Below are positions 1 to 9,845 of a stretch of DNA of 17,295 bases, piece by piece. The stretch is from Grammothele lineata (taxonomy: Eukaryota; Basidiomycota; Agaricomycetes; Polyporales; Polyporaceae). The position numbers were made by a program, and so were the translations under genes. Where the stretch lies: positions 1 through 17,295 of the forward strand of contig NDFF03000133.1 in assembly GCA_002150815.3 (NCBI GenBank), written 5' to 3'. Each line of letters begins with the position of its first letter. The first letter of the stretch is position 1. Below the pieces are notes generated by a model that was not told the DNA's origin, searched no databases, and saw nothing but the letters and a program-made list of their open reading frames with translations.

Positions 1-960
1 TAGGTTGCAGGTCTAATTTGACACGGAAAGAATGTCCCATGGGAAGTTGGAAGGTGCTTGTAAACGAGTTCATTTCGAATTCGGCCGTGAGCGGGGTAGA
101 ATATAAGACGGACGAAGTAGGAGTGGATGACGGAGGACGCGAACGAGTTCGTAAGGCTTAGCCGCTCAGCCGACATGAGCTCGGGAACGCGATTTCACGA
201 AGTCCCCATTCTCACGGTCACGACCCCCCTCTGAGGCCTCGAGTTTGCCCAGTCGGTTTAGGGAGCTAGCCCAAATTCACACTCCGCTGATCTCGCCCTG
301 CCTGTCCCGATTTGGGCTGCTCCCTAAACCGACTGGCTTGCGAGTCTATCCCGGGCCTCACCTGGCCAGCGATCGGCCAGCGCTTGTGGACTGTGCTGTA
401 GAGTCGAGATCCCACGTACACGTACGTGAGGAACCGTATCTCAATGTGGAATGCCTCAACTTGTAAGTTAGCAGCACTTAGAGTGTCCTATAACTCACGC
501 GACTTCTATGACAGAGAGCTATCACGTGTCCAGTGCGTTCGGTGGCCGCACTGCAGTAGGCGACAGCAGCCCAATGCATATGGCGTGGTAGGGAATACTA
601 GTCATGGTCGGTATGTAGGGCTGCTATCTTGATCCTGACAGATCTGACTGACAAGGCCACAAGGCTCTCGTGCCATTGCATCGTCATGATCTCCCGCCAA
701 GTCTTTGGATTGTTCTACCAGCTTCTCCAAGTTGCCAGATTACAATCATCATAATCGATTTACCTATCGCTACACAGAAGCTTTGCTGAAAATGCTCAAT
801 GATCGTTCAAGTGATAAGAACATGCGTCCACGTCCAGTAATTGCAATATGTTCATTGATCCAGTTACTGGTCGCCTACAATAGCAACCCTTAATCTTCCG
901 AGCGTGGTGGGCTAGCGGTGGCCTAAGAAGGAACCATTCTGGGTATGTAAACCTCGCATT
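1..960. other. Intergenic stretch without a supported gene
   Basis: The open frames here are short, mostly lack an ATG start, and show no recognisable motif or splice-joined extension. The only clear structure is the hairpin at 249-336. A short palindromic run of CACGTA/TACGTG bases sits near 414-430. No tRNA or rRNA signature was found. Confidence 0.6.
249..336. repeat. Long imperfect inverted repeat (hairpin)
   Basis: The left arm at 249-276 is the reverse complement of the right arm at 310-336, apart from one unpaired base near the middle (GGGCTAGCTCCC against GGGCTGCTCCC). The predicted stem is about 27 bp with a 33-nt loop. This is far longer than chance would give in a window of this size. 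It could be a microRNA-like hairpin locus, a tiny inverted-repeat element or a remnant of a transposon end. I saw no convincing flanking target duplication. Confidence 0.85.
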
Positions 961-1015
961 GCGAAGCAGGGGAAGGGCTGCGTCACTTACGAGTTGCAAT
1001 TCTGCGTACTCTCGT

Positions 1016-1558
1016 CTAGACGGAAGGAACGATGACCGAAGACGTGCCAGGAGTCGAGCAGAAGTTGTTGTCAAGTCGCGTCCCGCAGCTGCTGAACTGG
1101 TTGCAGCTCCCGCTGCATCCACCGTGGTCGCAGAACCCGACGTTCGCCGTCGCGCTCAGGCACGCCGTCCCCGGAGTGCTCAAGCACGTAGGACCTCCGT
1201 TGTATACCGTGCAGCTGCCTCCACACACGTTGTTCGTCCGCTTCGTGCAGTACGTCACCATCACGTTGGCGCGCTTGGTCAGATTGGAGGACGTGGAGGA
1301 GTTGGTGTCGATGGGCTCTCCGACGTAGGTGATGTCGGCATCGGTGGTGGCGAGCCAGTTCTTAAAATCGTCCTCTGACATGACGTTGACAGCCTAGACG
1401 GATACATACTGGTCAGGTAGCGAAGAACGTCTTTACTCTGGGAGACGTACGGGAGCAGGGCTGGCGACGACGCGCGTGGTGATAGCGGCGATGGTGGTGA
1501 CGGCGAGGGTGAGGAAGGAGTTGGTGAAGCGCATGTTGGAGATGGTGTAGGGTCGCAT
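1016..1558 (-). CDS. Small secreted cysteine-rich protein with Kex2-type propeptide
   Basis: Two exons on the minus strand, 1558-1451 and 1393-1016, are joined across a 57-nt intron (GTACGT donor, CTGAC branch site, CTAG acceptor) and give 161 aa. Residues about 9-34 form a hydrophobic signal peptide ending in VVAS-PAP. A propeptide with two N-glycosylation sequons (NSS, NLT) follows and ends in LTKR at residues 74-77, a Kex2-type dibasic site. The predicted mature chain is 84 aa with ten cysteines, in the pattern VCGGSC, FCDHGGC, GSCNQFSSCGTRLDN. From memory, similar CGGxCTVYNGG-type proteins occur widely as uncharacterised secreted proteins of Agaricomycetes. The role is unknown; an extracellular, disulphide-stabilised effector or hydrophilic surface protein is an inference. 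A second in-frame ATG at 1534 would shorten the N-terminus by eight residues and is also plausible. Confidence 0.85.
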
Positions 1559-1628
1559 GAAGCTGGTGAGTCTGGTTGTCTGTGTTCGTTGTTCTAGTGA
1601 ACTGACGACTCTCGCTCTCGGACCCTCT

Positions 1629-1636
1629 CTTTTATG
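1629..1636 (-). promoter_or_regulatory. TATA-like box of the secreted-protein gene
   Basis: The minus strand reads CATAAAAG about 70 nt upstream of the start codon at 1558, followed by a purine-rich stretch. Position and sequence fit a fungal TATA box. No experimental transcription start is available. Confidence 0.5.
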
Positions 1637-1694
1637 TTTTTCAGGTCACTGCAGTTATCGAGGCTGTTGTTCTCTCTGATGTGCCCCTCTCGTC

Positions 1695-2128
1695 ATGGGC
1701 GAAGCAACGATCATCGTGGTGGAGTTCAGTGGAGGCACAGTCGCAGCGAGACCTCGCGCATGCGTCCCACTATGTGGCGTTACGTGGGTATCTCTAGTTT
1801 TCAACTGCGCTTACACTCATTAAATTTGCTAACGAATCTCCTCATCTTATCTTAGCAACATCCTCTAGCCAAGGCGTCTCAAAGGCGAACAAGAAATGGG
1901 TTCGTGGAGCATGGTGGAGGAACAGTCGCGACGAAACCTCGGGTGCCACCGCATCCGTTTCTACCCTCGCATCTCTGGACGACCTGGTGAGCATACTTGT
2001 GCTGCGAACATACTCGCCTTCCTGATTCATCTGTCGGGAGGTTTCCACCGGGCGGTGTGCCCGGGCGCTCCGCTTGCGGCAGCAGGACGGCTCGCACCTC
2101 TCGCTACGTCAGCGCAGCTACTCCGTGA
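1695..2128 (+). CDS. Possible spliced gene of unknown function
   Basis: A model can be read from ATG 1695: exon 1 1695-1787, exon 2 1856-1986, exon 3 2041-2128. Intron 1 (1788-1855) is convincing, with GTATCT donor, GCTAAC branch site and CTTAG acceptor, and it keeps the frame open. Intron 2 (1987-2040) has a GTGAGC donor and a CTGAT branch site. The product would be about 103 aa. A further small intron (2125-2163) would extend the frame to a stop at 2339-2341. Exons 1 and 2 carry a repeated motif, VEFSGGTVAARPRA and VEHGGGTVATKPRV, also visible as DNA similarity. I recognise no family. The gene would diverge from the secreted-protein gene, with about 136 bp between the two starts. It may equally be a decayed gene or a chance frame. 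Confidence 0.3.
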
Positions 2129-2349
2129 GATGGAGTCGGTGATTGCTCATCCTCGCTGGACAGCCTGCGCCCTGTGAACATAACGATGGGCCGTTCACGT
2201 GTTGAGGAGCCTTGCCTCTCGATGGACCTACAAGGTATGCACTTCATCCCGTCCAATCTTGTTGAGCCCTCGTTTATGATCAGCGTTCGCACCCGTTGTA
2301 GCATTAGAACTCGCTCAAATATAGCACCTGTCCTTACCTAGATCAATCG

Positions 2350-3730
2350 TCCTCATGCTACGTACCCGAGATGGGTTCTGGCGTAACGTGAGCTCAGTGT
2401 GGATTTCTTCACCTTTTTGCATGAATAGGGTCAATGTCAAGGTCAGTACGATTGAAATTCACGTATTTATGGTGGCTTACGCTGTTGCGTTGTCATGCTG
2501 GCAGTTTCCTTCGGTGTCGGATATTTTCTTCAAAGCTAGGTGCAATCGTATGTGAGTGCTTTCTTGCGATGAGGTCTAGGATATCCACTGTACTCGCTCT
2601 GGGAGCGCAACAGCCTGGTCCGATATTCCTGCTAACTACCACCGCCCAGGTGCATTGATCAGCCTCAATAGCCAGTCCAGCCCGGACAATCAATTCCAAG
2701 TATGCTTCTCCTTCGCCTACTGCGCACACGCACCCCTCCATGTTATTACGTCTGAGTCACTTCGAAGTCACTCGGCGGTCCCATAAACAGTCGGCCCTAG
2801 ACGTTTGTGAAGGTTCGTGAGCGATATTCGGAGCATAGACAGTGCCTAAATACTTGAACCTAGGGTTCCTTTGCTGAAGCCGTTGCCGGTTTGGCCGCTC
2901 GGCCGTTCGGCCGAAGGAGACCGATAGGGCGCCCACAAATCTCACTGCGTTGACGACCCTGACATTCACGAATGGCAGGGATTAGTTGTTCCCGAAGTCT
3001 TCTCTACAACCTATGACCCTTCTTGTTGGAGACCTAGGAATGATTGGCGTCCAGCGTTGGCGCGCGAAGCCAAGCGCGAAGCACAGCTAACAGACGTCCT
3101 CCCGGATACCTACACAGCATAGATCAGGTCTAACTTTGGCCGGGGCCTTTCCTATCAGGATATGGAGTCGTGCGTTAATTGTGGCGAGTATCTTCGCTTG
3201 CATCACCGTCAATGAGATTGACATAACTCTACATTCAGAATCGAGTCTGTTCTCGTCGCGAGAGTATTCGTCGTGGCACCTCCTAGTCTGCGGGTTTATG
3301 GCGACCTATGGAAGCGCGTGAGACCAATGATCACCTGAGAACCCCGAGGAAGCTGGTTACTAATCCCCGTGCTACCCCGAGACCCAGTCCCACCAGTACG
3401 GTACGCTATGCGGCTGAGACTCTAGACCGGAGGCGACATCCTCTGACGTTCGCGCAGTCCGGATTTCGTAACAGCCCTTTCTGCTATGTTCAGCCACCTC
3501 GATGTTTACGCGCCGGTGCGGGAAGAAATACATTCTTCCACTCATTGCGAAGCACACGGAATCTTCAACGTATTGTCGTGACCGCCGACACTATTGATAA
3601 CGCGATGCGCGTATCGATCGGGGTCCATATCCGTCTGGAGGGCCTGTCCGAATCGTGCGGTTTATCTGCAGTTCACTTGCAGCCACCGCAAGGAGGAGCT
3701 CCGTATGGTTCGGCGTGTTTGAATTATCTA
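2350..3730. other. Intergenic region upstream of the P450 array
   Basis: No gene can be supported here. A 163-codon open frame (3308-3799) ends two bases before the P450-1 start codon. It has no motif and probably overlies the P450-1 upstream region. A run of CGGCCG-type palindromes lies at about 2885-2915. Nothing else was seen. Confidence 0.5.
2493..2741 (-). CDS. Doubtful 82-aa ORF
   Basis: This is an ATG-initiated single-exon frame of 82 codons. Its composition is not obviously random: a stretch AYLELIVRAGLAIEADQ is followed by a basic C-terminus. There is no signal peptide, no membrane segment and no known motif. No splice-extended version was found. It is listed only because the surrounding 1.4 kb holds nothing better. 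Confidence 0.15.
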   Translation of the reverse strand: MEGCVCAVGEGEAYLELIVRAGLAIEADQCTWAVVVSRNIGPGCCAPRASTVDILDLIARKHSHTIAPSFEENIRHRRKLPA

Positions 3731-3733
3731 TCG

Positions 3734-3739
3734 TATAAA
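3734..3739 (+). promoter_or_regulatory. TATA box of P450-1
   Basis: A TATAAA hexamer lies 62 nt before the P450-1 start codon and is followed by a pyrimidine-rich leader, the usual arrangement for a fungal gene. Copies 2 and 3 do not have this hexamer at the same place. Confidence 0.5.
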
Positions 3740-3801
3740 CATCTCTCATATCTGAGTGGATTTCAACTTCATCTCCCATCTTTCTTGCCATCTGAGTAGC
3801 C

Positions 3802-5916
3802 ATGTCTTCCGGTCTTACTGTCTATCTTCCATGGATTTCGATTGCCATTATTGTCGCTCTATTTCACTACGGATATACGCTGCGAAAGCTTTCCCGCCGC
3901 TTACCCCCAGGCCCTCGGCCGCTCCCTTTCATTGGAAACGCCTTGGATATCCCTCGTAAGGACCTTGGCCCAGAGTTCCAACGCATCTCGCAGCGTTACG
4001 GTGAGTGATCTGAATCTATGTTCACCGACCGTCACGGTTGCCCTGACATAGTCTCCCAAGGGGACGTGGTATACTTAAACGCCCTAGGTCAATCTATGGT
4101 CGTATTGGGCTCACACAAGGTTGCCCGCGAGCTTCTCGAGAGGCGATCCGCTAACTATTCCGACCGGCCCCGATCCATCATGGCGAAGCTGTACGTCCGA
4201 GTCTTTCGTGCCCCCTGATGTCCATGTAGCTAACATAGTACGATCCCCAGTACCGGCCTAGACTGTATGTTCTTCCTCGATAACTACGGCAGTCGGTGGA
4301 GGCTCCACCGCCGCGTCTTCCACCAGTCCTTCAACAACGATGTCGTGGGGAGTTATCAACATGTACAGCTGACATCGGCACGGCGACTGCTGTCCTCCAT
4401 GCTCAAGTCACCTCGCGACTTGGCGGCGCTCGTGAAGTTGTCAGTATTCCCACTTCTCCGGCATGGTGCCAGCGTATGTCTGACGACGTTACTGCTTATG
4501 CTCCCAGTGCTGTCGCCTCGACTCTGATGCTCATCACGTTCGGCATTGACGTAGGCGAAGCCGACGGTAAATACTTCCACATGGTTGAAAGTATTGGAGT
4601 CACAGTGGATACTATTTCGACACTCGGGAAGTTCGCGGTCGAGGCGTTGCCGAGCTTGCGTTATCTACCGCCGTGGCTACCTGGAGCCGGCTTCAAACGG
4701 TATGCCGCAAATGCGAGGGCGTTTCTCCGCGCAAGTCAAGACGAACTTTATAACGCGACGTCGAACAGTCTCGTGAGTTCCATCGTGATCCACCTTTTCC
4801 TCTGATTGTGCTGAGACTCCGCACAGAAGTCTGGGAGTGGGACGGACTCGTTTGTCTCCCGTCTTCTGGACAATCCGGGACATTATGGTCTCGAAGGGGG
4901 TGGTGAACCCGACCTACAAGGGTTCGTCAAACACATCTCGACTTCGGCTTACGTTGGTAAGAGAGTTAGTAAATCTGATAGGTAGAATCTACTCACATCC
5001 TTCGTATGGTATGTAGGTGGTTCGGATACTGTAAGTGCCTTCAAAGTTGTATGGGCGAAGATTGGTGACTAACTTCTTCATCGGTGTATTTAGACATTCC
5101 TATCGCTGGGAAATTTCTTCCTTTGCATGGCCATGTACCCCGACGTCCAGCGTAAGGCCCAAGACGAGCTCGATCGCGTTGTTGGCAAAGACAGGCTTCC
5201 GACTTTCGCCGACCGCGATGCTCTCCCCTACGTCAACGCGCTCCTCAAGGAGCTTCTCCGGTGGCGCGTTGTTGCTCCTATCGCGGCGCCGCACAGGACC
5301 GTCAACGATGACGAGTACAACGGCCATTTCATTCCCGCTGGGACCATTGTTGTCCCCAACGTATGGTGCGCCTCTTCTCACTACAGGGGCCTCACAGCGT
5401 CCGAGCTGATGGCTTCTATCTGTCTACTCCAAGGGCAATGTCTCGTGACGCTGAGGTGTACCCGGATCCAGATTCATTTATACCTGAGAGGGTTTTAGAC
5501 GGAAACGGCTTCCTTGATCTCAGTACGGGAGACCCGGGAGACTTTGTCTGGGGATTTGGTCGAAGGTCGAGTCTTCACGCGTTGGAAATTGACGTCGCTG
5601 TTGCTAATACGCAACGACCCTACAGGATCTGTCCGGGACGTTATTTAGCCGAAGCCTCTCTGTTCGCATATGCGGCGTCCATACTGTCCACCTGCGAAAT
5701 TCACCCGCCGCTCGACGAGCATGGTTTGCCGAAGAAGCTGGAACATAAGGTGGAGACGAACGAAGGCGTTGCTGTGTGAGTCGCTCGCCGGAAACAGCCA
5801 TGCACTTCTCAGGTCTGACCATTCCATGACGAGCTAGACGCCTACCTTTCTACAATTATGTCGTGAAGCCACGATCTGCGCGCGTGGAACAGCTTGTGCT
5901 GGATTCTACTTTGTGA
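3802..5916 (+). CDS. Cytochrome P450 monooxygenase, array copy 1
   Basis: Ten exons give 519 aa: 3802-4000, 4061-4190, 4251-4439, 4508-4772, 4827-4956, 5017-5030, 5094-5365, 5434-5565, 5626-5775, 5838-5916. All introns are GT-AG, 54-68 nt. A membrane anchor (residues about 8-24) precedes a basic patch and the PPGP hinge (35-38). Visible motifs are the C-helix WRLHR (126-130), the I-helix GGSDTT (305-310), ExxR as ELLR (362-365), PERV (417-420) and the haem loop FGRRICPG with ligand Cys446. This is a microsomal haem-thiolate enzyme that inserts oxygen into an unknown substrate, using NADPH-P450 reductase. It has the look of agaricomycete P450s often labelled O-methylsterigmatocystin oxidoreductase-like; I do not assign a CYP family. 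It differs from copies 2 and 3 by Gly for Ala at the start of the I-helix motif and Val for Phe in PERF. The last exon is included because the sister genes end the same way (VxKPRSAR); reading through its donor would stop at 5777-5779. Confidence 0.95.
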
Positions 5917-6580
5917 CCATCCGCGATTCTATAGACGGCGTTTCTTCGGTCTTGAAAGACAGTAACATTAGTCATTGTACGATATCGACCATAGCTACGA
6001 GCTCGAATGCTGTACATGTCGCTGCCAGAAGATGTGTTATACACTGGCCTCTCCGAGAATGACGATGGGGTACTGCAATAATGCGCATCAGGCACTTGTT
6101 GAGTTTGATCCCAGTTGGGCAGGCCGTTGATGGCAAGTGATCGGAGTAGAGGCGACTTCACTCTCACCGCCTCTCACGCAGACCTCGAGTAATTTTGTCC
6201 AATAAACCGCCTCATATTGCCCCCTGCATACCTTGAGGGAACCGACAGCGCCACAACCAAGTACCGACATGTAAATGCCACACTACGAAGAATGAGAGGT
6301 TGGCCGCCGGTGAGGTTCATTTCGGCGCAGCGCCAACCCGGATCCGGGTCGATTCGTCGCGGATCGGAACGGTCCGCCCCTGGCGCTTGTTGTGCCGTCA
6401 CGGCTCGGAGTCGCTCGTACTTTCAAAGCTAGTCTGTATGCATCTCACCGCGAGCATCAAGTACATTAGGCTGCCTGAGACCTTCGGAATCCGGATGAAT
6501 GCGCGGCATCTCTCGGCCTATCTCTCTTCCCTCCTCTCTCGCTATATTCTATCTTCGGAACTCGGCGTAAAATCAGGAGG
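5917..6580. other. Intergenic region after P450-1
   Basis: No gene is supported. Open frames here lack motifs and mostly lack ATG starts. A ten-base match (TGAATGCGCG, near 6496) to the start of P450 exon 3 may be part of the relic that follows, but it is too short to rely on. Confidence 0.5.
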
Positions 6581-6584
6581 CATC

Positions 6585-7183
6585 CGTCGACATCAGGAAG
6601 CGCTCCGGGATCCGCGCAGAGACAAGTCCTCCGTGGCTCGGAGCTAAAGCAGTAAGTCTGTTGGCAGTCAGTGGTGCGTAGTGCGATTAGATTTCCACCT
6701 ATCTCCTCCCTATCCGTCGCTTGACTGTTGTTTGTAACAGGACTGTCTCGCGACGCCGTGTATCTAGATCCTGGGGCGCTCGGAATGCCAGAGCGATTCT
6801 TGGATTCAATCGGGAGGCTCTAGGTAGTTCAACAAGACGGATACAATGGGTCCCACGGAGGTGAGCAGCTAGCCTGCAAGGCGCCATAACGTACTGCTCA
6901 CTGCCACGCCGGTCTACTATGCCAATAGTTATCTCGTGGAGACAGTAACGTTTTTTGCTCAGCCTCCTTATCGCCATTAAGTAGCTCGCTAGTTGGTGAA
7001 TGTAGCTTGCCCAAGACATGAAAGCACAAGACTATGACGGACAGTCTCCTGGTGTACGTCGCGCCTACCATTGCCTTAGTTGTACGCGTGCCCCGAGCTG
7101 ATATTCATCACCAATTCTGATCATTTGGTCGGGTACAGCCAGGGTTTCATGATTACTGCAAATGCTCTGCGCGCGCCAAGCTA
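6585..7183 (+). pseudogene. Degraded P450 relic (parts of exons 7-10)
   Basis: This stretch matches the 3' half of the neighbouring P450 genes in order. Exon 8 is clearest: after a preserved acceptor (TTTGTAACAG) at 6740, bases 6741-6860 read SRDAVYLDPGALGMPERFLD in one frame, against SRDAEVYPDPDSFIPERVLD in P450-1. They then lose frame (TAG) but still end CGGAG followed by a GTGAGC donor at 6861. The exon is 120 nt against 132 in the intact genes. Weaker matches are exon 7 (about 6585-6630, the region after the HPD codons), the start of exon 9 (about 6899-6935) and exon 10 at 7151-7182 (GATTAC, then CTCTGCGCGCGCC). The rest of exon 7 and everything before it appears deleted or unrecognisable. 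It cannot make a working enzyme because the haem loop is frameshifted. Confidence 0.75.
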
Positions 7184-7189
7184 CACGTC

Positions 7190-7715
7190 TCACCAGAGCG
7201 GCCGGTGTCGAACCATGACCAGTGAAGGCTGTCACTATCGGGACGGCTGGGGTTCCCCGACTCACGATAGGCGGTCACCACATCCCTCAGAACGATGCTA
7301 TAATCGTGTCCTTCGGAACAGCTTCCCCGCTTCGGGTAGTGCGGTCAAGATAGGCACCTGTCGCATAGCACCTCGCATACAACCAGATTGCATGACGTGG
7401 GTAGTCGCGCAGCTCCCTTACATAAAATGCAGAATGCCTGAGCACTATTGCATGGACGTGGTCGTGCACACGGTCTCTGGAAGATCGTCAGGGTTTCCGT
7501 GAGTACGGTGCTCCTCTCTTGATACACACATACTCACCCGGTCTGCGCCCTTCGTACGATGCCCTTGTTCACTGGCACTGGTAGAATGGCGTCGCCAGAC
7601 CTACCTGCGGAGCCGGATTCACTAGAGCCGACGCGTCGCTACTCTTGTTCGGTCCGTTCTCTAACGTAAGACTTTCGTACAATCCCACGGCTTATCGAGG
7701 CCGTATTCGATGACT
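7190..7715. other. Intergenic region before P450-2
   Basis: A 140-codon open frame (7080-7502) overlaps the end of the P450 relic and shows no motif. I see no gene, tRNA or repeat here. Confidence 0.5.
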
Positions 7716-7726
7716 TTGAATACTTA
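7716..7726 (+). promoter_or_regulatory. Conserved core-promoter element TTGAATACTTA (P450-2)
   Basis: The 11-mer TTGAATACTTA ends exactly 42 nt before the P450-2 ATG. The same 11-mer ends exactly 42 nt before the P450-3 ATG. Its AT-rich core suggests a TATA-like role; that is an inference from position. Confidence 0.5.
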
Positions 7727-7768
7727 ATGCTCATGACTGTGACCGCTCTCATTTCCTAGGCCTCCCCT

Positions 7769-9845
7769 ATGGTACATACTCTCCCGATCTCGTGGTCCTG
7801 GGCACTATTTGGGATCGTTGCCGGTCTTTTCTTGCAAGTACGGTCTCGTCGAAAGCGTCTCCATTTGCCTCCCGGCCCTCCCCCTCTTCCTTTGATTGGT
7901 AATGCTCTCGACTTCCCCCGCAGGGATCTAGGAACCCAATTTCGAGCGTTGTCTCAAAGATATGGTGCGCATCTTTGACTCATGCTCGATTACTGGTACT
8001 GATACTCTTCTTCCTCGTCGTACTACTAGGGGATATCGTACACTTGGAGGTCCTAGGTCAACCCATGATCGTGCTGGGTTCGTACAAGATCGCTCGGGAG
8101 CTCCTCGACAAGCGGTCTGCCAACTACTCCGGCCGTCCGGACTCCGTCATGGCCAGATTGTACGTTCATTATGGATTCAAGCCAGTCGCCGCGCGTCGTG
8201 CTCAGTTTCGTTTGACAGGACTGGCATTGAATGCGCGTTTCCGCTATATAATTATGGCAACCAGTGGCGTCTCCATAGACGCGCCTTCCACCAGTCCTTC
8301 AACGCCGATGCTGTCCATCACTTCCAGCACATACAGCTAGCGTCGGCGCGGAAGTTCCTGTTGGCAGCCCTTCAGTCGCCGGAGGATTTGGCTACCCACA
8401 TCAAATTGTAAGTCTACTGTCCTTTTGTTGTCCTGAATTCCGCCGTCTTACCATAATCATAGCGCTGTCGCGTCGATCCTCTTGCGCGTGACGTATGGCA
8501 TTGACGTAGCCGAGACAGATGACAAATACTTCGAAATGGTCGAACGTATCGTGAGCGACGGGTCTCTCGTGGCCTCACCAGGACAGTTCCCAGTGGAAGC
8601 GATTCCTCAACTACGTTACATCCCTGCGTGGTTCCCGGGAGGGAGATTCAAAACTTTTGCTGCGAAGGCGAGAGCCTATCTCGACGCGAGTCTCGACGCG
8701 CTTTACAAGACGGCTGTGGACGGTCTGGTACGTCCTCTGTCTCAGCGAGGTCATGTGTATTCTGAAGTAATCCTTTTACGTAGAATGCTGGAATCGGGAA
8801 GGACTCTTTAGTGTCTTCACTCCTCGAGCCTGGTAACTCGTACGACCTGAATGGCAGCGGAGAGCGTGACTTAGAGACATTCATCAAGCATCTGTCCATC
8901 ACAGTCTACCTAGGTGCGACCTCAAAAACCTTCTGTTCTACCTGTCGCTGACAGACAATACTTTTCTTCCAAAGCGGGATCAGATACGGTAAGCATACCC
9001 ATCTCCATCACGGCTATCTCTCATTCGAGATCTTTTTGCAACCAGACGTATGAAACCTTGCGAGCCGTTTTTCTCGCCATAGCCATGCATCCCGACGCTC
9101 AGCGTAAAGCGCAGGAAGAGATCGACCGCGTCATCGGGAGCGATCGCCTTCCCGACTTCCAGGATCGACATTCTCTCCCTTACCTCAACGCACTACTCAA
9201 AGAAGTCTTGCGGTGGCATGTCGTCACACCCATCGCACTTCCCCATCGTACCGTGGCCGACAACGAATACAGCGGGTACCACATCCCTGCCGGGGCGATT
9301 GTGATTGCCAACGCGTGGTAAAACTTGACATACACAGCATTTTCACGAGCCACAAGCTAACAGCTACTGGCGCTAGGGCGATGTCTCGAGATCCCGAAGT
9401 ATACTCTAACCCTGAGATGTTCATTCCCGAACGGTTCTTGGATGCAGACGGCCAACTTGATGTCAACAAAGGCGACCCGACAGAGTTCATGTTTGGATTC
9501 GGCCGGAGGTGAGTTTTCTCAAGTGTGCTCCCGCATCCGGGAGGTGGCTCATGACCTGCATGAAGGATTTGTCCAGGCCGTCATTTCGCCGAAGCGACGC
9601 TTTTTGCCTTCACCGTCTCGTTCCTTCAAGCGTTCACAATCGGCCCTCCGCTAGACGAGCATGGCGTGCCAAAGAAACTGGAGAATAGCGCCACGACAAC
9701 AAGCATCTTCTTGTAGGCTACTCCAGCTCGTAGCGGATCATTGTGGCTCACCCGTCTTTGCCTTCGCTCTAGACACGCTCCGATGTACGACTACGTGATC
9801 AAACCTCGCTCTGCGCGTGCCGAGCAGCTCATTCTGGAGGTATAA
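7769..9845 (+). CDS. Cytochrome P450 monooxygenase, array copy 2
   Basis: Ten exons give 515 aa: 7769-7964, 8030-8159, 8219-8407, 8463-8727, 8784-8913, 8975-8988, 9046-9317, 9377-9508, 9566-9712, 9773-9845. All nine introns are GT-AG, 55-65 nt. The N-terminal anchor (about 9-24) is followed by RSRRKR and the PPGP hinge (34-37). Motifs are WRLHR (125-129), AGSDTT (304-309), ExxR as EVLR (361-364), PERF (416-419) and FGRRICPG with haem ligand Cys445. All hallmark residues are present, so the enzyme is predicted active at the endoplasmic reticulum. The substrate is unknown. Splice phases match copies 1 and 3 at every junction. Protein and promoter are closer to copy 3, which suggests these two separated most recently. 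The last donor is the slightly weak GTAGGC, but the joined reading keeps the conserved tail YDYVIKPRSAR. Confidence 0.95.

Noticed and set aside
959..1378. 139-codon plus-strand ORF over the secreted-protein gene
   Set aside because: It is the antisense shadow of the cysteine-rich exon; its Arg/Val/Ala-rich composition is typical of such shadows.
2885..2915. CGGCCG palindrome cluster as an operator or origin
   Set aside because: The repeats are short, irregular and GC-rich, with no nearby gene start, so chance is sufficient.
3308..3799. 163-codon plus-strand ORF ending just before P450-1
   Set aside because: It has no recognisable domain, no splice partner, a composition like random reading, and overlaps the TATA box and leader of P450-1.
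5776..5779. P450-1 ending at the TGA directly after exon 9
   Set aside because: The bases form a GTGAGT donor; splicing to 5838 restores the conserved C-terminal KPRSAR tail present in both sister genes.
6300..6647. 115-codon plus-strand ORF
   Set aside because: It lacks an ATG start, contains no motif and runs into the P450 relic in an unrelated frame.
7080..7502. 140-codon plus-strand ORF before P450-2
   Set aside because: It has no motif, its 5' part overlaps the exon 10 piece of the P450 relic, and no intron links it to other frames.
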